This document shows, piece after piece, positions 1 through 5,667 of a stretch of DNA of 12,144 nt; position 1 is the stretch's first letter; every line of letters starts with the position of its first letter. The notes under the pieces were generated by a model. The model worked only from the letters and a program-made list of their open reading frames with translations, searched no databases and had not been told where the DNA came from. This stretch comes from Microcoleaceae cyanobacterium UBA9251. GTDB taxonomy: Bacteria > Cyanobacteriota > Cyanobacteriia > Cyanobacteriales > Microcoleaceae. The translations under genes and the position numbers were made by a program. The stretch spans positions 3,434-15,577 of the forward strand of contig DPLL01000156.1 of NCBI GenBank assembly GCA_003542015.1. The letters are read 5' to 3'.

Positions 1-2
1 TT

Positions 3-32
3 TTGACCTCCCGTGCGTAAGTTATGTAAAAT
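3..32 (+). promoter_or_regulatory. Possible sigma70-type promoter for the Nudix gene
   Basis: TTGACC at 3-8 and TAAAAT at 27-32 are separated by 18 bases. Each matches its consensus hexamer at five of six positions. A transcript starting near 39 would leave a leader of about 70 bases before the ATG at 110. The match is by eye only, and AT-rich sequence gives such pairs by chance. Confidence 0.3.
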
Positions 33-109
33 CAGGGTGCAATTTTTGTTTTGAGTCTTCAATTAATCAAGTTGAAGCAGTTGTTGTCCCAAAATATATT
101 ACATAAATT

Positions 110-526
110 ATGAGTACCAGAACAATTGTATTAGTGGAACAATCGGGGGTGATTCCCTACCGCATTCTAGACGGAAAAATTGAAGTAATGCTAATTACTT
201 CGTCGGGAGGTAAGCGTTGGGTAATTCCCAAAGGTTTAATTGAACCTGACATGACTCCCGAAGATTCCGCCGCCAAGGAAGCTTGGGAAGAAGCAGGTTT
301 GTTGGGTCAAGTGTTTCCTGATTTGATGGGAACTTACGAATACTATAAGTCTGGATATATTTGCCAGGTAGAGGTATTTTTACTGCTAGTACAAACTGTT
401 CGGGAAAATTGGCCTGAAGCTTATAAGAGAAAGCGGCAATGGGTAAGTATTCCCAAAGCAATTAAGCGGGTTGATGAACCAGAATTGAAACTGATTTTTG
501 GGGATTTGCCGCATAGATTAATGTAA
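110..526 (+). CDS. Nudix hydrolase with variant Nudix box
   Basis: This is a 138-residue single-domain Nudix protein, the normal size for a minimal member. Such enzymes cleave a nucleoside diphosphate linked to another group, using metal ions. The Nudix box spans about residues 42-64. The metal-binding part KEAWEEAGL keeps Glu57, Glu60 and Glu61, with Lys56 in place of the usual Arg. The first Glu of the classic box (G-x5-E) is Met48. The lead-in RWVIPKG resembles the diphosphoinositol-polyphosphate or Ap(n)A hydrolase branch, where this end of the box often varies, so an active enzyme is likely but the substrate cannot be named. The start at 110 is the only sensible ATG; no clear Shine-Dalgarno sequence is seen. 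The gene converges on the thiO-like gene with 39 bases between the stops and no obvious terminator hairpin. Confidence 0.9.
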   Translation: MSTRTIVLVEQSGVIPYRILDGKIEVMLITSSGGKRWVIPKGLIEPDMTPEDSAAKEAWEEAGLLGQVFPDLMGTYEYYKSGYICQVEVFLLLVQTVRENWPEAYKRKRQWVSIPKAIKRVDEPELKLIFGDLPHRLM

Positions 527-565
527 GAGATGGATGGCAATCTTGATTATATTAACATTTCTTAA

Positions 566-1651
566 TTATTGCAAAATCATTTCTCGAATTGTGCGTGCGG
601 TGGCGGGGGCGAGTAAGACGCCGTTACGATAGTGGCCGCTGGCTATGAGGATGTTGCTGTTACCGGAAAGTCGATCGATAATTGGTGCCGGTCGTCCTTC
701 CGGGCGCGGGCGCAACCCCGACCATTTCCTGATAATTGTAGCTTCTGCTAAGGCTGGACAAAGGGCGATCGCCCTAGCCATCACTTGCTCCAACATATCA
801 GCATTCGCCTGAATTTCTCCGCCATTTACCGGAAACTCCACCGTCGCCCCCACCCAATATTCCCGATCGCCCAAAGGCACAATATGGACATCATCGCAAG
901 TAATTACTGGCGCAAAATCAGAATTTTCTAAAGGATTTGGCGATCGCAAATGTAGCGCTTGTCCCAACACCGGGCGAATGTCAACCAATTGATTTAACGA
1001 TGCTGTCAAAGCCGAAGAACCCAAACCAGCCGCGATAATTAGCCGATCGAATTCTAAGTTTCCTACAGTTGTTTGAATCTGACACACCTGAGAATGCAAC
1101 TCAGTCAGGCCTGCAACTTCCACCCCAAACTCAAAATTAACCCCATTTATCTTAGCAGCATCAACCAAAGCTAAAGTTAGGACTGTGGGATCGACTTGTC
1201 GATCTTGAGGCGAATAAATAGCAGCAATAATGTTAGGATTTAGAGCGAGATGAGGATTGCGATCGCCCACACGATCCACATCCCAAATTTCCAACTCCCA
1301 ACCTTGAGATGCGCGAGTTGCTACCAACTTTTCCCACTTACTTAAATCCTCTCCCTCCGAACAAAGCATCAAAATTCCCTGTTTGTTAAAAGGAATTTTC
1401 CGCCCCGTCACTGCTTCCAATTCAGGAATTAAAGTTTCATAACATTGAAGGCTGGTTTCCCTCAACTCCCAATTTCTGCCCTTAGTTTTGTGGCCGATCA
1501 CTCCCATCAAAACGCCGAGGGCTGCACCTGTAGAACCTTGTACAGGCGGCTGTTTGTCCAAAACAGTAACTTTCAGTTCGGGAAATCGGCTGAGTTCAAA
1601 GGCGATCGACGCCCCAACAATACCACATCCAATAATTGCAATACGAACCAT
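566..1651 (-). CDS. FAD-dependent amine oxidase, glycine oxidase ThiO-like
   Basis: A 361-residue DAO-family flavoenzyme. The N-terminus has the dinucleotide-binding fold with GCGIVG at residues 8-13 and an acidic residue (Asp32) at the end of the second strand, which would contact the FAD ribose. The C-terminal part carries GLRP (Arg314, the position expected to hold the substrate carboxylate) and GHYRNG at 339-344 followed by LLAPAT, a signature shared with ThiO glycine oxidases. ThiO oxidises glycine to iminoacetate for the thiazole half of thiamin. Many cyanobacterial ThiO proteins are fused to ThiG. This one is not, and no thi gene lies beside it, so it could be a paralogue acting on another amino acid. 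The ATG lies only 2 bases from a heptamer repeat that makes up its leader; no Shine-Dalgarno sequence is visible. A TATAAA at 1690-1685 (minus strand) could be a -10 box, without a good -35. Confidence 0.82.
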   Translation of the reverse strand: MVRIAIIGCGIVGASIAFELSRFPELKVTVLDKQPPVQGSTGAALGVLMGVIGHKTKGRNWELRETSLQCYETLIPELEAVTGRKIPFNKQGILMLCSEGEDLSKWEKLVATRASQGWELEIWDVDRVGDRNPHLALNPNIIAAIYSPQDRQVDPTVLTLALVDAAKINGVNFEFGVEVAGLTELHSQVCQIQTTVGNLEFDRLIIAAGLGSSALTASLNQLVDIRPVLGQALHLRSPNPLENSDFAPVITCDDVHIVPLGDREYWVGATVEFPVNGGEIQANADMLEQVMARAIALCPALAEATIIRKWSGLRPRPEGRPAPIIDRLSGNSNILIASGHYRNGVLLAPATARTIREMILQ

Positions 1652-1653
1652 TC

Positions 1654-1688
1654 GATTTTAGATTTTAGATTTTGGATTTTAGATTTTA
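1654..1688. repeat. Heptanucleotide tandem repeat (GATTTTA x5)
   Basis: Five consecutive 7-base units: GATTTTA, GATTTTA, GATTTTG, GATTTTA, GATTTTA. This is the class called short tandemly repeated repetitive (STRR) sequences, long known in filamentous cyanobacteria. On the minus strand the array runs into the ATG of the thiO-like gene with 2 bases between, so it occupies the place where a ribosome binding site would be. Confidence 0.9.
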
Positions 1689-1761
1689 TAGAAGTTTTTA
1701 GCAAGGTGGAGCTTGCATTGGTGTTAACTTAAGACTCAAACCCTCTATCTTTCTCGTTTGT

Positions 1762-2162
1762 GTCGAAGTCTAGATCCCCCTCGCATCCCCCTTAAGAAGG
1801 GGAGTAGGGGTTGACTTTGAAAATGCTCTTGTGTCTCTTTCTTAAGGAGAGTAGGGGGTGACTTTGAGAATACTCTTCGTCTTGTCCCCCGCCTTAAGAA
1901 GGGGGACTTTGAGAAGAATCTTGCTCTTGTCCCCCGCCTTAAGAAGGGGGACTTTGAGAAGAATCTTGCTCTTGTCTTCCTCCTTAAGAAGGACGACTTT
2001 GAGAAGAATCTTGCTCTTGTCCCCCGCCTTAAGAAGGGGAGTAGGGGTTGACTTTGAGAAGAATCTTGCTCTTGTCTTCCTCCTTAAGAAGGACGACTTT
2101 GAAAATACTCTTGCTCTTGTCCCCCCCTTATTAAGGGGGGTTAGGGGGGATCTAGACTCGAC
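1762..2162. repeat. MITE-like element: tandem 45-bp hairpin units between inverted arms
   Basis: The outer arms are inverted copies: GTCGAAGTCTAGATCCCCC at 1762-1780 and its near complement at 2145-2162 (one base shorter). A weaker match extends the left arm out to about 1753. Between them seven units begin with GACTTTGA at 1813, 1860, 1905, 1950, 1995, 2050 and 2095. The steps are 47, 45, 45, 45, 55 and 45 bases; the 55-base unit carries an extra AGTAGGGGTT also seen near 1800-1812. Each unit centres on CCTTAAGAAGG or a close variant and can fold, for example GTCCCCC pairing with GGGGGAC at 1884-1890 and 1901-1907. The last unit has an 8-bp stem (2122-2129 with 2133-2140, loop ATT). There is no transposase and no believable coding sequence. 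The element lies between the 3' end of psbQ and the 5' end of the thiO-like gene. Confidence 0.85.
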
Positions 2163-2241
2163 TAAAAGCGACATTTATGATGGGTTTTAGCCCAGTTATT
2201 GACACCAGTCTATTGCCCACCCTACCCAATCCCAAAAATTA

Positions 2242-2685
2242 TTAAGCTTTGGGAATTAGCTGCAAGAAAGCATCAAAATCATCCACTGCTTTTTGATAGC
2301 TGCTGGTGACTTTTGCCGAGTCAAGATCCTTAGCAGCAATATCAATGTTCACCAAATCGGCAAACAAACTCTTGGTTAAATCAACAGCTTCTTTTTGAGC
2401 TTGAGGTAACAGGCTAGCAGAGACGCTTTTCATTGCGCCCCGCAAGTCGCCGAGAGGCCCGTGAATGTAAGTTCTGGTATCCACCCAATTGCGTTTTTGA
2501 ATTAGGGTTCCCAGCTTATCCATGCGCGATCGCAATTCTGTAAGAGTAGGAACAGAACGCTGAATTTGCTGAATCTGGGCTGCTGTGTAAGTGGTTGGAG
2601 CTTTTGCTTCCACACTGCTGCAACTGACTAGAAATGCCATCAAAAATGACATCATCAAGGCAAAAAATGAACGGGGACGAGTCAT
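2242..2685 (-). CDS. psbQ: Photosystem II lipoprotein PsbQ (CyanoQ)
   Basis: A 147-residue protein, close to the usual size of cyanobacterial PsbQ. Residues 1-21 form a lipoprotein signal peptide with a basic start (TRPR) and a hydrophobic core, ending in the lipobox LVSC with Cys22 as the lipidation site. The protein would therefore be anchored on the lumenal side of the thylakoid membrane. The mature part is predicted helical and contains the recognisable stretch NWVDTRTYIHGPLGDLRGAM, typical of the PsbQ four-helix bundle. CyanoQ binds the lumenal face of photosystem II near CP47 and PsbO and supports oxygen evolution. The ATG at 2685 was chosen over an in-frame ATG at 2739, because the 18 extra residues are a translation of a heptamer repeat and would bury the signal peptide. 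The gene is divergent from rne. Confidence 0.88.
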   Translation of the reverse strand: MTRPRSFFALMMSFLMAFLVSCSSVEAKAPTTYTAAQIQQIQRSVPTLTELRSRMDKLGTLIQKRNWVDTRTYIHGPLGDLRGAMKSVSASLLPQAQKEAVDLTKSLFADLVNIDIAAKDLDSAKVTSSYQKAVDDFDAFLQLIPKA

Positions 2686-2688
2686 AGG

Positions 2689-2720
2689 GATTTTTGATTT
2701 TTGATTTTTGATTTTTGATT
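2689..2720. repeat. Heptanucleotide tandem repeat (GATTTTT x4.5)
   Basis: Four complete GATTTTT units (2689-2716) and a partial fifth. On the minus strand the array lies 3 bases upstream of the psbQ ATG and so forms the start-proximal leader. It is a different heptamer from the one before the thiO-like gene but has the same placement. Read as protein it gives a K/I/N/Q/S-rich string, which explains the false N-terminal extension open from 2739. Confidence 0.9.
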
Positions 2721-2816
2721 GCTCGTTGTGAGCGGGCAATGGGCGGGTAAGGGTTTGCTTGTGCTCGTTCCCAGGCTCTGCCGATTGGTGACAACTTAAA
2801 GTTACACCCGCAGTCC

Positions 2817-2922
2817 GGCAGGGGTTTCAACCCCTGCCTCAAAGCGCAAGTCCTCGCTTCAGAGGACTGATGAGTTCTTGAGTCCTGTTTGAGAGGACTT
2901 TAGCTATAAACCCCGTGGGTTT
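2817..2922. repeat. Cluster of four short hairpins
   Basis: First hairpin: 2817-2838, a perfect inverted repeat with arms GGCAGGGGTT and AACCCCTGCC. Second: AGTCCTC at 2849-2855 pairs with GAGGACT at 2862-2868. Third: AGTCCT at 2881-2886 pairs with AGGACT at 2894-2899, the same stem as the second. Fourth: AAACCC at 2908-2913 pairs with GGGTTT at 2917-2922. The phrase GGGTTTCAACCCC occurs at the first hairpin and again just past the fourth. The arrangement looks like a composite palindromic repeat rather than a single RNA gene. Confidence 0.75.
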
Positions 2923-3194
2923 CAACCCCGCTTAGGACTCGCGGGATGACGGAAGGACTTGGCGGGCTGACAGCTTAAGTTGACACTAATGGTCGCAGTC
3001 GAATGCCAAGAGTCAGGTAAGTTGAACTCGATCGCACTCAAAGTTCAACAAAAGTCTAGGCGCTTTCACTCTTAGTTACTTTTTCTCAAAAACCAGCCCT
3101 CAACCACCACTTCCCGGAGTTATCAGTTCGCAGTATTGAGTTGTGTGTTAAGAAATTAGTACGGTGTCACCGAATTGATTCGCTGAGTTCAAAT

Positions 3195-3235
3195 ACAGTT
3201 AACAGTCAACAGTTAACTGTTAACAGTCAACAGTG
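3195..3235. repeat. Heptanucleotide tandem repeat (AACAGTY, with an inverted unit)
   Basis: Six 7-base steps: ACAGTT (6 bases), AACAGTC, AACAGTT, AACTGTT, AACAGTC, AACAGTG. The fourth unit is the reverse complement type, so units three and four together form the perfect 14-base palindrome AACAGTTAACTGTT at 3208-3221. The array lies about 115 bases upstream of the rne ATG, in its likely leader or promoter region. Confidence 0.85.
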
Positions 3236-3289
3236 GCGCCAACTCACAGCTAATAACTCTTGAAGCTACTACTAATTAAAGTCGAAGTC

Positions 3290-3342
3290 AGAGGCACTGC
3301 GAGCGCGTAGGTGTCTCTAACTTGCTCAGAATTTTTCGAGGA
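3290..3342 (+). promoter_or_regulatory. rne leader hairpin and Shine-Dalgarno sequence
   Basis: AGAGGCAC at 3290-3297 can pair with GTGTCTCT at 3311-3318 (eight pairs, one of them G-U) across a 13-base loop. It ends 30 bases before the rne start. GAGGA at 3338-3342 is a good Shine-Dalgarno match, 6 bases before the ATG, and supports that start. Autoregulation of rne through its own 5' leader is known in several bacteria. Whether this stem takes part is inference. Confidence 0.45.
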
Positions 3343-3348
3343 AATTGA

Positions 3349-5667
3349 ATGTCAAAACAGATAGTTATCGCAGAGCAGCATCGGATTGCTGCCGTCTTTT
3401 CAGAAGATCAAATCCAAGAACTCGTGGTAGCCACAGGGAGCCATCAAGTTAGCGATATTTACTTGGGAGTTGTCGAAAATGTATTACCTGGGATAGATGC
3501 CGCCTTCGTAAATATTGGCGATCCAGAACGCAACGGGTTCATGCACGTCACGGATCTCGGCCCACTGCGGCTCAAACGATCGGCAGGGGCAATTACAGAA
3601 CTCCTGACTCCGCAGCAGAAAGTTCTGGTACAGGTGATGAAAGAACCGACGGGTAGCAAAGGGCCCCGGTTGACAGGCAATATCACTCTGCCGGGGCGCT
3701 ATTTGGTGCTGATGCCCTACGGTAGGGGAGTTAATCTCTCGAGGCGGATTAAGGCGGAAAACGAGCGCAATCGCCTCAGAGCACTGGCTATTTTGGTTAA
3801 ACCGGCGGGGATGGGGCTGCTGGTACGCACTGAAGCTGAAGGGATGACTGAAGAAGCCATCATGGAAGATTTGGAGGTGCTGCAAAAACAGTGGGAAGCT
3901 GTTCAACTTGAAGGCGGTTCTACGCGGGCACCGGCACTGCTGAATCGCGACGACGATTTTATCCAGCGGGTGCTGCGGGATATGTTCAGCGGTGATGTGA
4001 ATCGGATTGTGGTGGACTCGCAAAATGGGATTAAGCGGGTGAAGCAGCAGTTGATGAGCTGGAATGGGGGCAAACTGCCTGCGGGAGTTTTGATCGACCA
4101 TCACCGAGAACGTACCTCGATTTTGGAATTTTTCCGTGTCAACGCTGCCATTAGAGAAGCTCTGCGACCGAGAGTAGACTTGCCTTCTGGCGGTTATGTG
4201 ATTATTGAGCCGACGGAGGCGCTGACGGTAATTGATGTCAACTCTGGCTCGTTTACTCGATCGGCCACGGCTCGCGAAACGGTACTTTGGACTAATTGTG
4301 AAGCGGCAACGGAAATTGCTAGGCAACTGCGATTGCGGAATATTGCTGGGGTGATTATTGTTGACTTTATCGACATGGAGTCACGGCGCGATCAGTTGCA
4401 AGTGCTGGAACATTTCAATAAGGCTCTCAAGGCTGATAAGGCTCGCCCGCAAATCGCTCAACTGTCAGAATTGGGGCTGGTAGAATTGACTCGCAAGCGC
4501 CAAGGTCAAAATATTTACGAGTTGTTCGGCCACAGTTGCCCGACTTGCAGCGGGTTGGGCCATCTGGTGCACTTGCCTGGGGAAGAGGATATAGGGGCGG
4601 GTGTCCGGGAATCGGGCGATCGCACTGTTGCCACCTCGAACCGCGTTTTGTTGACTTTGCCAGAAGGCTCGGAGCGCCGCAGCTTGACGCCGACGGCTGC
4701 TGCAACGACCGCATCAACTCGGGAAGAACGCCCCGTCGCCGAAGCGCAGCGGGCTGCTTGGGAATCTCAGAGCGAAACGTTGGATTTTGATGCGGGCAAT
4801 ATGTCAGCATTTTTGGGCTCGTCTTTGGACTTGCTCAACCATCCTAGCTATCAGGATTTGGGTAACGGTACTCGTCGCCGTCGCCGTCGTCGGATCGGTG
4901 AAGAGGCTTTTGTTGTCACCCCAGAGGAGGAACCGGTACGCAGCAAGTTGCGACTGCCGAATACTTCGGGTGCGCCCGTCGCGGATGTGCGATCGGAGTA
5001 TCAAGCACCCCCTGGCATCCGGGCGGCTTCGGAGGGCTTCGGGCTGGTAAATATGACTGCCGGCAGACGCGAGGATTTCGATCGGGTGCGTCCCACTAAG
5101 TCGGAGTTGATGAAGCCGACGGTGGAGCCTCCAGAGGTGATTTCGGTAGAAATGACTGCGGAGGAGCAGGATGTTTATGCTTTGATGGGGGTTTCTCCTT
5201 TGGTGCTCACGGATCGGAGCCCGAAAAATCCGAAAAATACGATCGTTTCGGTAACGCTTCCGGGATCTGGCCCGGCGAAGCCTCCTTTCGAGCAGCTAGA
5301 ACTTGAATTTGAACCGACGGCGGCATCGTTTGAGGTTGAGGAACAGAATGATTATGCAGAGATGTCTGTAGCCGAGAATGCCCGGCCTGAATTTTTTGAG
5401 GAGGTTGAGGCGGATATTTACGACGAGAGTTCGAGGGACGAAACTGATTATTTTGAGCCAATTTCGGAGTCGGAAATCAGCGATCGGGCGATCGAATTAA
5501 TGGAATCAATGGAATCAATGGAATCGATCGCATCAATGGAATCGATCGAATCAATGGAATCGATCGAATCAATGGAATCGATCAAATCAATGGAATCGAT
5601 CGAATCGGAGGAGCCTGCGATCAACCGTCGTCGCCGCCGTCGCTCCTCTGCCCTCTTGGATGAGTGA
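3349..5667 (+). CDS. rne: Ribonuclease E
   Basis: A 772-residue RNase E/G endonuclease that cuts single-stranded AU-rich RNA in mRNA decay and rRNA/tRNA processing. The N-terminal half is the catalytic core. It has an S1 RNA-binding domain at about 36-115 and a 5'-sensor signature VRT with Arg160 and Thr161. The metal-binding residues are Asp296 in DVNSGSF and Asp339 in VDFIDM, 43 residues apart as in E. coli. The Zn-link CPTC has Cys397 and Cys400, which tetramerises the enzyme. The tail from about 420 is non-catalytic and acidic, with a seven-Arg cluster at 509-515, a Met/Ile-Glu-Ser repeat at 718-753 and R6-S-S-A at 760-768. That last peptide is the known cyanobacterial docking site for polynucleotide phosphorylase. 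The start is supported by GAGGA at 3338. The stop overlaps the first possible rnhB start by 8 bases, so the two are very likely one operon. Confidence 0.95.
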   Translation: MSKQIVIAEQHRIAAVFSEDQIQELVVATGSHQVSDIYLGVVENVLPGIDAAFVNIGDPERNGFMHVTDLGPLRLKRSAGAITELLTPQQKVLVQVMKEPTGSKGPRLTGNITLPGRYLVLMPYGRGVNLSRRIKAENERNRLRALAILVKPAGMGLLVRTEAEGMTEEAIMEDLEVLQKQWEAVQLEGGSTRAPALLNRDDDFIQRVLRDMFSGDVNRIVVDSQNGIKRVKQQLMSWNGGKLPAGVLIDHHRERTSILEFFRVNAAIREALRPRVDLPSGGYVIIEPTEALTVIDVNSGSFTRSATARETVLWTNCEAATEIARQLRLRNIAGVIIVDFIDMESRRDQLQVLEHFNKALKADKARPQIAQLSELGLVELTRKRQGQNIYELFGHSCPTCSGLGHLVHLPGEEDIGAGVRESGDRTVATSNRVLLTLPEGSERRSLTPTAAATTASTREERPVAEAQRAAWESQSETLDFDAGNMSAFLGSSLDLLNHPSYQDLGNGTRRRRRRRIGEEAFVVTPEEEPVRSKLRLPNTSGAPVADVRSEYQAPPGIRAASEGFGLVNMTAGRREDFDRVRPTKSELMKPTVEPPEVISVEMTAEEQDVYALMGVSPLVLTDRSPKNPKNTIVSVTLPGSGPAKPPFEQLELEFEPTAASFEVEEQNDYAEMSVAENARPEFFEEVEADIYDESSRDETDYFEPISESEISDRAIELMESMESMESIASMESIESMESIESMESIKSMESIESEEPAINRRRRRRSSALLDE
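5500..5607 (+). repeat. In-frame 9/18-bp repeat in the rne tail
   Basis: Five 18-base units of the type ATGGAATCGATCGAATCA begin at 5518, 5536, 5554, 5572 and 5590. They are preceded by two 9-base half units at 5500 and 5509. The units are nearly identical at DNA level, with only three substituted positions among them (GCA in the first, AAA in the fourth, a final TCG in the last). This points to recent expansion rather than protein-level selection. The product is a 36-residue (M/I)ES string that lengthens the linker to the PNPase-binding peptide. Confidence 0.92.

Larger units (their letters stand above)
2721..3348. other. Divergent psbQ-rne intergenic region
   Basis: About 630 bases with no credible gene. 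From left to right it holds a fragment CTCGTTCCCAGGCTCTGCC near 2764-2782, which I recognise as part of a repeat common in filamentous cyanobacteria. Next come four hairpins (2817-2922), a small perfect hairpin CGGTG-T-CACCG at 3162-3172, a heptamer array at 3195-3235, and the rne leader. The promoters of psbQ and rne must lie here or between the repeats, but I cannot find a convincing -35/-10 pair for either. Confidence 0.6.

Noticed and set aside
527..565. Terminator between the converging Nudix and thiO-like genes
   Set aside because: Only 39 AT-rich bases are present, with no stem of useful length.
2122..2140. G/C-rich stem as a Rho-independent terminator for psbQ
   Set aside because: The stem is strong, but it is not followed by a T run on the minus strand and it is part of the repeat element. 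A terminator role is possible but unsupported.
1842..2190. Open frames of about 110 codons on both strands across the hairpin array
   Set aside because: The unit length of 45 bp is 15 codons, so the frame stays open by repetition on either strand. The products are repeats of the same 15 residues with no gene-like features.
2686..2739. Longer psbQ start at 2739
   Set aside because: The added residues translate the heptamer array and would place a charged tail before the lipoprotein signal peptide.
2866..2900. CTGATGAG resembling a hammerhead ribozyme core
   Set aside because: The expected GAAA after stem II is missing, and the surrounding bases already pair as two simple AGTCCT/AGGACT hairpins.
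2818..2930. GTTTCAACCCC motifs resembling cyanobacterial CRISPR repeats
   Set aside because: There are only two occurrences, each inside a different hairpin and with different flanks. There are no regular spacers and no cas genes.
3484..4326. 280-codon antisense open frame opposite rne
   Set aside because: It lies wholly opposite the conserved catalytic core of RNase E. The product has no recognisable domain and looks like a codon-bias shadow.
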